Shown here in pieces: positions 46,630 to 59,563 of a DNA stretch of 64,000 nt. The DNA comes from Microbacterium sp. SSM24 (GTDB lineage: Bacteria; Actinomycetota; Actinomycetes; Actinomycetales; Microbacteriaceae). The DNA is taken from contig NZ_JAPDNQ010000001.1 of assembly GCF_025989145.1 (NCBI RefSeq), positions 2,523,217 to 2,587,216 on the forward strand. Direction: 5' to 3'. The notes beneath the pieces are model-generated. The model searched no databases and was not told the origin of the DNA. It saw only the letters and a list, made by a program, of their open reading frames with translations. Made by a program: the position numbers and the translations under genes. Position 1 is the stretch's first letter, and each line of letters starts with the position of its first letter.

Positions 46630-49163
46630 TGCGCGTCCCGCTCTCCTGGCTGCGTGAGTACGTCGACGTCCCGCAGGATGCCACGCCCGAGGACGTCCTC
46701 GCCGCGCTGGTGTCGGTCGGCTTCGAGGAGGAAGACGTCTTCCGCTTCGAGCTGCAGGGGCCCATCGTCGTGGGCGAGGTACTCGAGTTCGTCGAGGAGC
46801 CGCAGTCCAACGGCAAGACGATCCGCTGGTGCCGGGTGCGCGTCGCGCCCGACGGCCAGGCGGCGGCCGACGGCGGCGACGCCGTGCACGGCATCGTGTG
46901 TGGGGCCCGCAACTTCTTCGCCGGCGACAAGGTCGTCGTGACCCTGCCCGGTGCGGTGCTTCCGGGACCCTTCCCGATCGCCGCCCGCAAGACGTACGGC
47001 CACGTCTCGGACGGCATGATCGCCTCGGCGAAGGAGCTCGGTCTCGGCGACGAGCACAACGGCATCCTCCGCCTGGTCGAGCTCGGCATCGACGCGCCCG
47101 TCGGCACCGATGCGATCACCCTCCTCGGACTCGATGACGTCGCGGTCGACATCAACGTCACGCCCGACCGCGGCTACGCGCTGTCGATCCGCGGCGTCGC
47201 GCGCGAGTACTCCCACGCGACCGGTGCCGCCTTCCGCGACCCAGGCCTGCGCGCGTGGGGCGAGCTGCAGCAGCCCGCCGAGGGGTTCCCCATCGCCGTC
47301 GACGACCGTGCGCCCATCCGCGGGCGCGTCGGCGCGTCGGAGTTCGTCGCGCGGATCGTGCGCGACGTCGACCCCACCAAGCCCACGCCCGCCTGGATGG
47401 TCGCTCGGCTGACCCTCGCCGGCATCCGCTCGCTCGGCATCCTCATCGACATCACCAACTACGTCATGGTCGAGCTCGGCCAGCCCATCCACGGCTACGA
47501 CCTCGACAAGCTGCGGGGCGGCATCACCGTGCGACGGGCAGAGGCGGGCGAGAAGCTCGAGACGCTCGACGGCAAGGTGCGCACGCTCAGCGCCGAAGAC
47601 CTGCTGATCACCGATGAGTCCGGTCCGATCGGCCTCGCAGGGGTCATGGGCGGTGGCACCACCGAGATGAGCGACGCGACGCGCAACGTACTCATCGAGG
47701 CCGCGACGTTCGACACGGTCTCGATCGCCCGCACCGCTCGCCGGCACAAGCTGCCCAGTGAGGCGTCGCGGCGCTTCGAACGCGGTGTCGACCCGCTCGT
47801 CCCGTTCGTCGCCGCGCGCCGCGTCGCCGACCTCATGGTCGAGTACGCCGGCGGCACGCTCGACCTCGAGGTGGGCGGCGCCCTGTTCACCACCGTCGAG
47901 CAGCGAGCGATCAGTCTGCCGAAGCCGTTCGTCCCGGCGCTGATCGGCGTGGACTACACCGAGGCCGAGATCATCGCGGCCCTCGAGATGGTCGGCACCG
48001 AGGTCAGCGACGCCGACGCTGCACAGTGGTGGGTCACCCCGCCGTCGTGGCGTCCCGACCTCACCGACAAGTGGACGCTCGCCGAGGAGGTCGCCCGCAT
48101 CGAGGGCTACGACCGCATCCCGTCGATCCTGCCCACGCCGCCGTCCGGTCGCGGTCTGACCGCCGCGCAGCAGGGTCGTCGCCGAGTCGCCAACGCGCTC
48201 GCCGCCGCGGGATTCGTCGAGACGCCGTCGTTCGCCTTCACCACCGAGGACCAGAACGACCTCCACGGCTCCGCGTCGGGCGACCACCTGCCCAGCGTCA
48301 AGCTCGCGAACCCGCTCGACGGCCAGGCGCCGTTCCTGCGTCGCTCGCTCATCCCCAACCTGCTGCAGGTCGCGCATCGCAACGTGGCGCGCGGATTCAC
48401 CGATCTCGCGCTGTTCGAGACCGGTTCCGTCTTCCTCCCCGAACCGGGCGTCGCATACGGCACGTCGCACGTGCCGCCGCTGGCGGTGCGTCCGGATGCC
48501 GCGACCCTCGCCGAGCTGGACGCCTCGATCCCGCCGCAGCATCGCCACGTCGCGATCCTCCTCGCCGGGAACCTGTTCCCGAAGCAGCCCGGACTCGCGC
48601 CGGTGAGTGCGCAACTCGCCGACGCGGTCGACGCCGCGCGCACGATCGCGGCCGCAGCGGGCGTATCGGTCGAGGTCGCCCAGGGTCAGCGCGCCGCGCT
48701 GCACCCCGGGCGCACCGGCGTGCTGTCGGTCGACGGCGTCGAAGTGGGGTACATCGGCGAGCTCCTGCCTACGGTGGCCGAGGCATCCGATCTTCCCGGT
48801 CGCGTCATCGTGGCCGAACTCGACCTCGACCTCGTCCTGTCGCTCGCCGGCGAGAAGGTGGTCGCGGCGTCGCTGTCGGGCTTCCCCGCCGCGACGCAGG
48901 ACGTGTCGCTCGTCCTCGGCGTCGACGTGCCGGCCGCAGACGTGCGCACGGCGCTGGTCGAAGGTGCGGGCGGGCTGCTGGAGTCGGTCCGCCTGGTCGA
49001 CGACTATCGCGGCCAGGGCGTTCCCGAGGGAGCGAAGAGCCTGACGTTCGCACTGCGGTTCCGCGCACCCGACCGCACGCTCACGGCTGCCGAGGCGACC
49101 GAGGCGAAGCTCGGCGGGGTCGCGGTCGCGTCCGAGCGCTTCGGTGCCGCTCTGCGCGATTGA
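46629..49163 (+). CDS. pheT: Phenylalanyl-tRNA synthetase beta subunit
   Basis: The large editing subunit, 844 residues. N-terminal tRNA-binding (EMAP-like) domain, B3/B4 editing domain (about 220-410), B5 domain, and the C-terminal anticodon-fold FDX-ACB domain (DVSLVLGVDVPAADVRTAL to the end). Starts one base into the pheS stop, typical of this pair. Confidence 0.97.
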   Translation: MRVPLSWLREYVDVPQDATPEDVLAALVSVGFEEEDVFRFELQGPIVVGEVLEFVEEPQSNGKTIRWCRVRVAPDGQAAADGGDAVHGIVCGARNFFAGDKVVVTLPGAVLPGPFPIAARKTYGHVSDGMIASAKELGLGDEHNGILRLVELGIDAPVGTDAITLLGLDDVAVDINVTPDRGYALSIRGVAREYSHATGAAFRDPGLRAWGELQQPAEGFPIAVDDRAPIRGRVGASEFVARIVRDVDPTKPTPAWMVARLTLAGIRSLGILIDITNYVMVELGQPIHGYDLDKLRGGITVRRAEAGEKLETLDGKVRTLSAEDLLITDESGPIGLAGVMGGGTTEMSDATRNVLIEAATFDTVSIARTARRHKLPSEASRRFERGVDPLVPFVAARRVADLMVEYAGGTLDLEVGGALFTTVEQRAISLPKPFVPALIGVDYTEAEIIAALEMVGTEVSDADAAQWWVTPPSWRPDLTDKWTLAEEVARIEGYDRIPSILPTPPSGRGLTAAQQGRRRVANALAAAGFVETPSFAFTTEDQNDLHGSASGDHLPSVKLANPLDGQAPFLRRSLIPNLLQVAHRNVARGFTDLALFETGSVFLPEPGVAYGTSHVPPLAVRPDAATLAELDASIPPQHRHVAILLAGNLFPKQPGLAPVSAQLADAVDAARTIAAAAGVSVEVAQGQRAALHPGRTGVLSVDGVEVGYIGELLPTVAEASDLPGRVIVAELDLDLVLSLAGEKVVAASLSGFPAATQDVSLVLGVDVPAADVRTALVEGAGGLLESVRLVDDYRGQGVPEGAKSLTFALRFRAPDRTLTAAEATEAKLGGVAVASERFGAALRD

Positions 49164-49172
49164 CGCCGAGGC

Positions 49173-50303
49173 TCAGCGCGAGCCCCAGTGCCACGCGGGA
49201 TGGTCGAGCGGGCCCTGCCCGGCGACCCGCGTGCCGTCGGCGTGCGCTTCCAGGCGGTGGGCGATCCCACCCGCGTGCGCGAGCGCGGCCGACAGGGGCT
49301 CCGCGTGGGTGACGACGATCACCTGCGAGCGATCTGAGGCCTCGGCCACGAGTGCGCCGAGCGGCTCGAGCAGCTCGGGGTGCAGGCTCGCCTCGGGCTC
49401 GTTGAGGACGATCAGCGGCGCGGGCCGGGCCGGAAGCAGTGCCGCGCACAGCAGCAGGTAGCGCAGAGTGCCGTCGGAGAGCTCGGTCGTCTCGAGCGGA
49501 CGCAGCAGGCCCCGCTGGTGCATCACGAGTCGCAATCGGCCGTCGGCCTGCTCGACGGACACGCGGGATGCGGGGAACGCCCGCGACACCGCCGTATCGA
49601 GCGCAGCGCCGTGCCCGGCATCCTGGATCGTCGCCCACACGGCCGCGAGGTTCTCTCCGCCGTGGGAGAGCGTCTGCGTCCGCGTGCCGACCTGCGGCTG
49701 TCGTGCCGGCGACTCCGGGTCGACGCGGAAATGGTCGTAGAAGCGCCAGCCTCCGAGCGCGCGACGCAGCGCGAGCAGCTCGGGGGCCGTGTCGCCGTCG
49801 GCGAGGTCGGTGATGATGCTCTCGTACGGCGCGAGCTGCTGATCGAGCGACGTCCACGCGCCGTCGCGCACGCGCGTGGCTCCGCGAAGCCGGTCGATCA
49901 GCAGCGTGGCGGGCTTCGCGAGCGCGCCCGCGAACACCTGCTCGCGCTTGATCTCCGGATCGCGCGCGAACAGGCTGCGCTGGTCGACCTGGGGGATGCC
50001 GAGGTCGACCAGGTAGCCGAGTTCGTCTGAAGCGAATCCGAGCTTGACCGCGACCGGACCCTTCCGCACCGTGCCCTGGTCGCCCCCGAACTCCGGACCC
50101 GCCCACAGCAGCGACGGCAGCCCGCCCTCGCGGGCGATCGCGCCGATGAGCGAACCCGTGGCGGCGTGCGAGAGCAGGCGCAGCGCGCGGTACAGGTTGG
50201 ACTTGCCTGAGCCGTTGGCGCCGGTGATGACGGTGAGCGCGGCGAAGGGCAGCACGATATCGCGCAGGGATCGATAGCCCGACACGGCGACGGTGGTCAG
50301 CAT
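49173..50303 (-). CDS. AAA family ATPase (RecF/SMC-like, OLD-type)
   Basis: A 376-residue ABC/SMC-type ATPase. Walker A VITGANGSGKSNLYRAL; signature-like TELSDGTLRYLLLCAALL; Walker B VLNEPEASLHPELL with Asn in place of the first Asp; H-loop VIVVTHAEPL. No nuclease (TOPRIM) domain is present and the neighbours suggest no defence island. Function unknown. The ATG 50303 has AGGATG. Convergent with pheT, 9 bases between stops. Confidence 0.82.
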   Translation of the reverse strand: MLTTVAVSGYRSLRDIVLPFAALTVITGANGSGKSNLYRALRLLSHAATGSLIGAIAREGGLPSLLWAGPEFGGDQGTVRKGPVAVKLGFASDELGYLVDLGIPQVDQRSLFARDPEIKREQVFAGALAKPATLLIDRLRGATRVRDGAWTSLDQQLAPYESIITDLADGDTAPELLALRRALGGWRFYDHFRVDPESPARQPQVGTRTQTLSHGGENLAAVWATIQDAGHGAALDTAVSRAFPASRVSVEQADGRLRLVMHQRGLLRPLETTELSDGTLRYLLLCAALLPARPAPLIVLNEPEASLHPELLEPLGALVAEASDRSQVIVVTHAEPLSAALAHAGGIAHRLEAHADGTRVAGQGPLDHPAWHWGSR

Positions 50304-50498
50304 GCCGACATCCTGCCAGCCGGGTCGGACGCCCCCCGTACCCAACTCAGGACCGATCCGGTCGTGAGCACACCTCGCTCGCAATGTTTCCGGGGTTCAT
50401 CCCGTGTCCGTAGGCGCCTCATCCTGAGTTGTGCACGCGGAGATCCGCCGAGAGCGGAGAAGGATGCCGGTTCCCCGCGGGAGTGGTTGGGTGGAGTC

Positions 50499-51488
50499 AT
50501 GACCGACGTCCTGATCCTCGGCGGCACCGGCTGGCTGAGCGGCCGCGTGGCCGAACGGTGGGCGGATGCCGGAGCATCCGTGACCTGCCTCGCGCGCGGC
50601 GGCCGCGACGCACCGTACGGCACGACCCTCGTGACGGGTGACCGCGACGAGCCAGGCGCCTACGCAGCGCTGGCCGGGCGCGAGTGGGACGAGATCATCG
50701 ACATCTCCTCGAACCCCGTGCATGTCGCGGCCGCGGTCGAAGCGCTGGAGGAGCGGACCAAGCACTGGACGTACGTCTCGACCGCGTCGGTCTACGCCGC
50801 GAACGACGCGTCCGGCGCCGACGAATCGGCGGAGCTGCTGGAGCCGCTCGGCCTGGACGACGAGCCGGACTACGGTCGCGCGAAGGCTGCGGCCGAGGCA
50901 TCCGTCCGCTCCGCGCTCGGGCATCGTGCGGCGATCGTGCGACCGGGACTCATCGTCGGGCCCGGCGACCCCACCGACCGGTTCGGCTACTGGGTCGGGC
51001 GATTCGCGCTCGCCGGCGCCGAGGACGTGCTGGTTCCCGACGGCACGGACCGCGGCGCGCAGGTGATCGATGTGGACGACCTCGCCGACTTCATCGTCGC
51101 GGTCGGACGCGCGCGCTGGACCGGCGTCGCGAACGCCGTCGGCGATCCCGTGCCGCTGGATCGGATGCTGCGCCACGCGGCCGAGGTCGCCGAGCACACC
51201 GGAACGCTGCGGCCGGCCGACGACGCGTGGCTCGAGGCGCATGACGTCGCGTACTGGATGGGCCCGCGATCGCTGCCGCTCTGGCTCCCCGCGGACCTGC
51301 CGGGATTCTGGACCCGCTCCAACGCCGTGTACCGTCTGCTCGGCGGCAGCCTCCGGCCGCTCCGCGAGACCCTCGCCCGCACCCTCGCCGATGAGCGCGA
51401 GCGCGGCCTCGACCGTGACCGCCGATCGGGCCTGGCGCGTCCCGACGAAGTCGCGCTGCTGGCACAGCTGCGCGGACGCACCGCGTAA
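50499..51488 (+). CDS. NAD-dependent epimerase/dehydratase family protein
   Basis: A 329-residue extended SDR. Nucleotide site LILGGTGWLSGRVAE, Ser and Tyr-x3-Lys in VSTASVYAAN and DYGRAKAAAE. A C-terminal Arg-rich tail ends the protein. Substrate unknown; mycobacterial reductases of this type are common. The ATG has GGTGGAG upstream; the frame is open from 50364 but without a site. Between it and the arg operon lies the 209-base arg leader region. Confidence 0.85.
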   Translation: MTDVLILGGTGWLSGRVAERWADAGASVTCLARGGRDAPYGTTLVTGDRDEPGAYAALAGREWDEIIDISSNPVHVAAAVEALEERTKHWTYVSTASVYAANDASGADESAELLEPLGLDDEPDYGRAKAAAEASVRSALGHRAAIVRPGLIVGPGDPTDRFGYWVGRFALAGAEDVLVPDGTDRGAQVIDVDDLADFIVAVGRARWTGVANAVGDPVPLDRMLRHAAEVAEHTGTLRPADDAWLEAHDVAYWMGPRSLPLWLPADLPGFWTRSNAVYRLLGGSLRPLRETLARTLADERERGLDRDRRSGLARPDEVALLAQLRGRTA

Positions 51489-51517
51489 CCGATTTGCGGA
51501 TGCCGCGACCCGACGGC

Positions 51518-51523
51518 TATCGT
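51518..51523 (+). promoter_or_regulatory. Leaderless -10 of the arg leader
   Basis: TATCGT, six bases before the ATG at 51530, so the RNA would start at the leader-peptide start codon. Confidence 0.6.
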
Positions 51524-51529
51524 CGCGGC

Positions 51530-51616
51530 ATGCCTTCGGCGACCCAGGGACTCACGACGCTCGGTTCGAGCGCCGCTCCCGCGCGCCGTCGCCGTCTGGG
51601 CGAGCGCCGACTCTAG
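51530..51616 (+). CDS. Candidate arginine leader peptide
   Basis: A 28-codon frame, MPSATQGLTTLGSSAAPARR then RRLGERRL, ending in TAG. Six of the last ten residues are Arg: codons 19-22 are CGC CGT CGC CGT and 26-27 are CGC CGA. It starts at the predicted transcription start, and ends 81 bases before argC. An Arg-rich, short, translated leader ahead of an arginine operon is the signature of ribosome-mediated attenuation. Arg-rich frames also arise by chance in GC-rich DNA, so confidence is moderate. Confidence 0.55.
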   Translation: MPSATQGLTTLGSSAAPARRRRLGERRL

Positions 51617-51659
51617 GCGACCCTGCGCGCGGTCCTGTCATGGACCCCCGGGCGTCGCC
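51588..51659 (+). promoter_or_regulatory. Alternative pairings of the arg attenuator
   Basis: GGCGAC at 51616-51621 can pair with GTCGCC at 51588-51593, inside the Arg codons, or with GTCGCC at 51654-51659. The second pairing extends to about 10 bp, bulge at 51653, and encloses GGTCC/GGACC (51631-51635 with 51642-51646). The two are mutually exclusive. No T-run follows. Confidence 0.4.
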
Positions 51660-51684
51660 GCCTTCGGCCCCCGCACCCAGACTC

Positions 51685-51690
51685 TAAGGT
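51685..51690 (+). promoter_or_regulatory. Leaderless -10 directly before argC
   Basis: TAAGGT, seven bases before the argC ATG at 51698. If active, it would bypass the leader. Confidence 0.45.
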
Positions 51691-51697
51691 GGAATCC

Positions 51698-52768
51698 ATG
51701 ACATATTCGGTCGCCGTCTCCGGCGCATCCGGCTATGCGGGCGGCGAGATCCTGCGGATCCTCGCCGCGCATCCCGACGTCGAGATCCGCACCGTCACCG
51801 CGCACTCCAACGCGGGACAGCCGCTCATCCAGCACCAGCCTCATCTGCGATCGCTCGCCGGTCTCACCCTGCAGGAGACCACTCCCGAGGTGCTGGCCGG
51901 GCATGACATCGTCTTCCTCGCGCTGCCGCACGGTCAGTCGGGTCAGTACACCGACGCGCTCGGCGACACGCCGCTCGTGATCGATGCCGGCGCCGACCAC
52001 CGCCTGGAGTCGGTCGCCGACTGGGAGCAGTTCTACGGCGGCGACTTCCACGAGCCGTGGGTGTACGGGGTTCCCGAGCTCCCGGTCGCAGGCGCGAAGC
52101 AGCGGGATCGCCTGGTCGGGGCAACCCGCATCGCGGCCCCCGGCTGCAATGCCTCGACGGTCTCGCTGTCGCTCGCTCCCGGCGTCGCGGGGGGCGTGAT
52201 CGACCCGTCGGACATCGTCACGGTGCTCGCGGTCGGTCCGTCGGGTGCTGGAAAGAGCCTCAAGACCAGCCTGCTCGCGAGTGAGATCCTCGGCTCGGCC
52301 AACCCCTATGCCGTCGGTGGCACGCACCGCCACATCCCCGAGATCCAGCAGGCGCTGCGGGCGGCGGCCGCCGCCGGAGACCCTTCGACGAGCGCAGAAC
52401 AGCGCGTCCGCATCTCCTTCACGCCCGTGCTCGTGCCGATGTCGCGGGGCATCCTCGCCACGTCGACGGCGCCGATCGCGCCGGGGGCGTCGGATGCCGA
52501 CATCCGCGGCGCGTGGGAGGCCGCGTACGCCGATGAGACCTTCGTCCAGCTGCTGCCGGCGGGGGAGTTCCCACGCACGGCCGACGTGCTCGGCGCGAAT
52601 ACGGCCCTGATGGGGCTCGCGATCGATCGCGCAGCGAACCGCGTCGTGATCGTGACCGCCGTGGACAATCTCGTGAAGGGCACCGCGGGTGCCGCGGTCC
52701 AGTCGATGAACATCGCGCTCGGCCTCGCCGAAGGCACGGCGCTCAGCGTGAACGGAGTCGCCCCGTGA
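51698..52768 (+). CDS. argC: N-acetyl-gamma-glutamyl-phosphate reductase
   Basis: ArgC reduces acetylglutamyl phosphate, third step of arginine synthesis. 356 residues. NADP site [15 protein letters not shown], catalytic Cys in [13 protein letters not shown], and a conserved His in [12 protein letters not shown] 51698 fits the -10 at 51685; the earlier ATG at 51689 overlaps it. The start of a tight operon, argC-J-B-D-F. Confidence 0.96.
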   Translation: MTYSVAVSGASGYAGGEILRILAAHPDVEIRTVTAHSNAGQPLIQHQPHLRSLAGLTLQETTPEVLAGHDIVFLALPHGQSGQYTDALGDTPLVIDAGADHRLESVADWEQFYGGDFHEPWVYGVPELPVAGAKQRDRLVGATRIAAPGCNASTVSLSLAPGVAGGVIDPSDIVTVLAVGPSGAGKSLKTSLLASEILGSANPYAVGGTHRHIPEIQQALRAAAAAGDPSTSAEQRVRISFTPVLVPMSRGILATSTAPIAPGASDADIRGAWEAAYADETFVQLLPAGEFPRTADVLGANTALMGLAIDRAANRVVIVTAVDNLVKGTAGAAVQSMNIALGLAEGTALSVNGVAP

Positions 52769-53922
52769 GTGTCACCGAACCCCAGGGATTCGAGGCGGCC
52801 GGCGTCGCTGTCGGACTCAAGTCGACGGGCAAGCCCGACGTCGCCGTGGTCGTCAATCGTGGACCGCTCAAGGTCGGCGCCGCCGTCTTCACGTCGAACC
52901 GCGCCAAGGCGAACCCCATCATCTGGTCGCAGCAGGCGGTGCAGGACGGCGTCGTGGAGGCGATCGTGCTCAACTCCGGCGGAGCGAACTGCTTCACCGG
53001 ATCCTTCGGATTCCAGACCACGCACCAGACCGCCGAGAAGGCCGCCGAGCTCCTCGGGGTCGGCGCCGGCGACATCCTGGTCTGCTCGACCGGCCTCATC
53101 GGGACCGGCGACGAGGTCTTCCGCGCCAAGGTCCTCACCGGGACCGAGCGGGGACTCGCGCAGCTGTCGACCGACGGCGGGGAGGCGGCATCCCTCGCCA
53201 TCATGACCACCGACTCGCGACCCAAGCGGGCCGTCGTCGCTCGCGACGGCTGGACCATCGGGGGCATGGCGAAGGGTGCCGGGATGCTGGCGCCCGGCCT
53301 CGCGACGATGCTCGTCGTCATCACCACCGATGCCGTGCTCTCGGCGGACGAGGCGGACGCGCACCTGCGCGCGGCCACCCGCACGAGCTTCGACCGGCTC
53401 GACTCGGACGGCTGCATGTCGACCAACGATCAGGTGACGCTTCTCGCCAGCGGCGCGTCGGGCGTCACGCCCGCCCCCGGGGCGTTCGGCGAGGCGCTCG
53501 CCGCCCTGTGCCTCGACCTCTCGGAGCAGCTCCAGGCGGACGCCGAGGGCGCGAGCCACGACATCCGGATCCTGGTGCGGAACGCCGCGTCCGAAGACGA
53601 TGCCGTCGAGGTGGGCCGCTCGGTGGCCCGCAACAACCTCTTCAAGGCCGCGATCTTCGGCAACGACCCCAACTGGGGCCGAGTGCTGGCGGCCATCGGC
53701 ACGACCGCAGCGGAGTTCGATCCGTACGACGTCGACGTCTGGATGAACGGCGTCCGCGTGTGCACGGCCGGTGGACCCGACGCCCCGCGCGAGGCGGTCG
53801 ACCTGACGCCGCGCGCGACCGAGGTCGTCATCGACCTCAAGGTGGGTTCCGCGACCGCCGCGATCCTCACCAACGACCTCACGCACGACTACGTCCACGA
53901 GAACAGCGCATACTCCTCATGA
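52765..53922 (+). CDS. argJ: Glutamate N-acetyltransferase / amino-acid acetyltransferase
   Basis: ArgJ recycles the acetyl group from acetylornithine to glutamate. 385 residues. It self-cleaves before Thr in [19 protein letters not shown] precedes it; [16 protein letters not shown] follows. Having ArgJ means the cyclic pathway; the bifunctional or monofunctional type cannot be told. GTGA overlap with argC, ATGA with argB. Confidence 0.95.
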   Translation: MSVTEPQGFEAAGVAVGLKSTGKPDVAVVVNRGPLKVGAAVFTSNRAKANPIIWSQQAVQDGVVEAIVLNSGGANCFTGSFGFQTTHQTAEKAAELLGVGAGDILVCSTGLIGTGDEVFRAKVLTGTERGLAQLSTDGGEAASLAIMTTDSRPKRAVVARDGWTIGGMAKGAGMLAPGLATMLVVITTDAVLSADEADAHLRAATRTSFDRLDSDGCMSTNDQVTLLASGASGVTPAPGAFGEALAALCLDLSEQLQADAEGASHDIRILVRNAASEDDAVEVGRSVARNNLFKAAIFGNDPNWGRVLAAIGTTAAEFDPYDVDVWMNGVRVCTAGGPDAPREAVDLTPRATEVVIDLKVGSATAAILTNDLTHDYVHENSAYSS

Positions 53923-54818
53923 CCGAGATCCAGGACACCGACCCCGACGAGGCGAGCCGCAAGGCGGCGACACTCATCGAGTCGCTCCCGTGGCTCCAGC
54001 GCTTCCGCGATCAGATCGTCGTGATCAAATACGGCGGGAACGCGATGGTGTCGGAGGAGCTTCAAGACGCCTTCGCCGCCGACATCGCCTATCTGCGATA
54101 CGTCGGCGTCAAGCCCGTCGTCGTCCACGGCGGCGGACCGCAGATCTCGTCGATGCTCGACCGCCTCTCGATCCCGAGCGAGTTCAAGGGCGGCTACCGG
54201 TTCACCTCGACCGAGGCGATCTCGGTCGTGCGCATGGTGCTCACGGGCCAGATCAACCCGCAGCTGGTGGCAAAGATCAATGCGTACGGGCCGCACGCGG
54301 CAGGATTGAGCGGCGAGGACGCGGGCCTGTTCGGCGGGCGCCGTCGCGGCGTCGTCATCGAGGGCGTCGAGCACGACCTCGGCAGCGTCGGCGATGTCGT
54401 CGAGGTCGATCCGCAGGCCGTGCTCGACCAGCTCGCCGCCGGCCGGATCCCCGTGGTCTCGAGCATCGCCCCCGACCTCGACCAGCCCGGTCACTCGCTG
54501 AACGTGAACGCGGATGCCGCGGCATCCGCCCTCGCCGTCGCACTCGGAGCAGCGAAGCTCGTCGTCCTCACCGACGTCCCGGGGCTCTACGCCGACTGGC
54601 CCCATCGCGACTCACTCGTGTCGCACCTGACTTCGAGCGAGCTGAAGGCGATGCTGCCCTCGCTCGAGTCCGGGATGATCCCGAAGATGCGCGCGTGCCT
54701 GGAGGCCGTCGAGGGCGGCGTCGACACCGCCGCGATCATCGACGGGCGGGTGCCGCACTCGGTGCTCGTGGAGATCTTCACCAGTAAGGGAATCGGGACA
54801 GAGGTGGTGCTCGGATGA
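53919..54818 (+). CDS. argB: Acetylglutamate kinase
   Basis: ArgB phosphorylates acetylglutamate. 299 residues. VIKYGGNAM at the ATP site, [14 protein letters not shown], and [15 protein letters not shown]. The N-terminal helix ahead of the kinase fold (about 10-30, ending in WLQRFRDQ) marks the hexameric, arginine-inhibited type, so arginine also controls this pathway by feedback. Codons inside contain the 20-bp palindrome at 54510-54529. Confidence 0.96.
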   Translation: MTEIQDTDPDEASRKAATLIESLPWLQRFRDQIVVIKYGGNAMVSEELQDAFAADIAYLRYVGVKPVVVHGGGPQISSMLDRLSIPSEFKGGYRFTSTEAISVVRMVLTGQINPQLVAKINAYGPHAAGLSGEDAGLFGGRRRGVVIEGVEHDLGSVGDVVEVDPQAVLDQLAAGRIPVVSSIAPDLDQPGHSLNVNADAAASALAVALGAAKLVVLTDVPGLYADWPHRDSLVSHLTSSELKAMLPSLESGMIPKMRACLEAVEGGVDTAAIIDGRVPHSVLVEIFTSKGIGTEVVLG

Positions 54819-56029
54819 CATGGCAGGACGATGCGGGGCGCGACCTCGTCAGGAGCTTCGGCGAGCGGATGGCGATGTTCGTCCGCGGCGAGGGCTCGCA
54901 CCTGTGGGACGCCGACGGCAAGCGCTACCTTGACTTCCTCGCGGGCATCGCGGTCGATTCGCTCGGCCACGCCCACCCGGTGTTCGTCTCGGCGCTGGCG
55001 AGTCAGGCCGCGACCCTCGCGCACGTGTCGAACTACTTCGCGACGCCGCCCCAGCTCGACCTCGCCGCCCGCCTCAAGCGCCTCGCGGGCACGGGGGAGT
55101 CGGGGCGCGTGTACTTCGGCAACTCGGGCGCCGAAGCCAATGAGGCCGCGTTCAAGCTCGCGCGACTGCACGGCGGCGCCGATCGTCCGCGCATCCTCGC
55201 GCTCAAGGACGCCTTCCACGGCCGCACGATGGGCACGCTCGCCCTCACCGGTAAGCCGTGGATGCAGGAGCCGTTCCTGCCGATGACCCCGGGCGTCGAG
55301 TTCATCGACTCCACGGTCGAGGCGCTGGATGCCGCGCTCGACGACCGCGTCGCCGCGCTGTTCGTCGAACCGGTCAAGGGCGAGGCGGGCGTCATCGACC
55401 TGCCCGAGGGATACCTGGCGGCGGCGCGGGAGCTCACGTCCCGCCACGGCGCGCTGCTCGTGATCGACGAGATCCAGACCGGCGCGGGGCGCACCGGAGA
55501 GTGGTTCGCGTTCCAGCACGCCGGCATCACGCCCGACGCGATCACGGTGGCCAAGGGCATCGGCGGCGGCTTCCCGATCGGCGCCCTCATCACCTTCGGG
55601 CACGCCAGCGACCTCTTCTACCCAGGTACGCACGGCTCGACGTTCGGCGGTAACGCCCTCGGCACGGCGGTCGCCGGCGCGGTGCTCGGCGAGATCGAAC
55701 GCGCCGACCTCGTGCGCAATGCCGCCGAACGGGGGGAGCAGCTGCGCGAGGCGATTCTCGGCATCGGCTCTCACCTCGTCAACGGAGTGCGGGGGCGCGG
55801 CCTTCTGCTGGGTGTCGCGCTGAGCCATCCGGTCGCGAAAGCCGTCGTGGCCGCCGCGCAGGAGCACGGGCTCGTCATCAACGCGCCCAACGACGAGACC
55901 CTCCGACTGGTCCCCGCCCTCACGATCGGCGACATCGAGATCGACGAGTTCATCGACCTGCTCACCGCTTCGCTGCGCACCGTGGAGGATGCGCTGCTTC
56001 TCGAAACCCCCACGGAGGTTCCCGCATGA
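54815..56029 (+). CDS. argD: Acetylornithine aminotransferase
   Basis: ArgD is a class III PLP transaminase, 404 residues. Cofactor site [32 protein letters not shown] (Asp), and Schiff-base Lys in [19 protein letters not shown] overlap with argB and again with argF. Confidence 0.95.
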   Translation: MTWQDDAGRDLVRSFGERMAMFVRGEGSHLWDADGKRYLDFLAGIAVDSLGHAHPVFVSALASQAATLAHVSNYFATPPQLDLAARLKRLAGTGESGRVYFGNSGAEANEAAFKLARLHGGADRPRILALKDAFHGRTMGTLALTGKPWMQEPFLPMTPGVEFIDSTVEALDAALDDRVAALFVEPVKGEAGVIDLPEGYLAAARELTSRHGALLVIDEIQTGAGRTGEWFAFQHAGITPDAITVAKGIGGGFPIGALITFGHASDLFYPGTHGSTFGGNALGTAVAGAVLGEIERADLVRNAAERGEQLREAILGIGSHLVNGVRGRGLLLGVALSHPVAKAVVAAAQEHGLVINAPNDETLRLVPALTIGDIEIDEFIDLLTASLRTVEDALLLETPTEVPA

Positions 56030-56949
56030 CCCGCCACCTGCTGCGTGACGACGATCTGACCCAGGCCGAGCAGGACGAGATCCTCGACCTCGCGGTCGCA
56101 CTCAAGAAGGACCGCTGGAAGCTGAAGACCCTCGACGGACCGCAGACCGTCGCGGTGATCTTCGACAAGTCCTCGACCCGCACGCGCGTGTCCTTCGCGG
56201 TCGGCATCGCCGACCTCGGCGGCTCGCCGCTGATCATCTCCACCGCCAACAGCCAGCTCGGCGGCAAGGAGACGCCCGCCGACACCGCTCGCGTGCTCGA
56301 GCGCCAGGTCGCCGCGATCGTGTGGCGCACATATGCGCAGGCCGGACTCGAGCAGATGGCAGAGGGCACGCGTGTCCCGGTCATCAATGCGCTGAGCGAC
56401 GACTTCCACCCGTGCCAGCTGCTGGCCGACCTGCTCACGATCAAGGAGCACAAGGGCGAGCTCGCCGGGCTCACGCTGGCCTTCTTCGGAGACGGCATGT
56501 CGAACATGGCCCACTCGTACGTGCTCGCCGGCGTCACCGCCGGGATGCATGTGCGCGTGGCATCGCCCGAGTCGTACGCGCCGCGGGACGACGTGATCGC
56601 CGACGCCGACCGTCGCGCCGCCGGGACGGGCGGTTCGGTGGCGCTGTACACCGATGCGAACGAGGCCGCGGCCGGCGCCGACGTCATCGTGACCGACACG
56701 TGGGTGTCGATGGGCAAAGAGGAGGAGAAGCTCGCCCGGCTGCGCGACCTCGGCGGCTACAAGGTCACGACCGACCTGATGGGGCTGGCCAAGGACGACG
56801 CGATCTTCATCCACTGCCTCCCGGCCGATCGCGGCTACGAGGTCGACGCCGAGGTCATCGACGGCCCGCAGAGCGTGGTGTGGGACGAGGCGGAGAATCG
56901 CCTCCACGCCCAGAAGGCGCTCCTGGTGTGGCTGCTCCGGCAGGACTGA
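56026..56949 (+). CDS. argF: Ornithine carbamoyltransferase
   Basis: ArgF makes citrulline. 307 residues. Carbamoyl-phosphate site SSTRTRVSF, ornithine site DDFHPCQLLAD, and FIHCLPADRGYEV with the catalytic Cys. It closes the argC-J-B-D-F block; argR and argG, which follow argF in mycobacteria and streptomycetes, are not here. Confidence 0.96.
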   Translation: MTRHLLRDDDLTQAEQDEILDLAVALKKDRWKLKTLDGPQTVAVIFDKSSTRTRVSFAVGIADLGGSPLIISTANSQLGGKETPADTARVLERQVAAIVWRTYAQAGLEQMAEGTRVPVINALSDDFHPCQLLADLLTIKEHKGELAGLTLAFFGDGMSNMAHSYVLAGVTAGMHVRVASPESYAPRDDVIADADRRAAGTGGSVALYTDANEAAAGADVIVTDTWVSMGKEEEKLARLRDLGGYKVTTDLMGLAKDDAIFIHCLPADRGYEVDAEVIDGPQSVVWDEAENRLHAQKALLVWLLRQD

Positions 56950-56965
56950 CGAGGACCGTGCGGGT

Positions 56966-59526
<2,561 letters not shown>

Positions 59527-59563
59527 TCGTCGCGAGGACGGAGCCTGCGTCAGCTCGGCGTGA

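Noticed and set aside
49173..50303. The AAA ATPase as part of a defence system (OLD/Gabija type)
   Set aside because: No TOPRIM nuclease domain, no helicase or effector gene beside it, and housekeeping neighbours on both sides.
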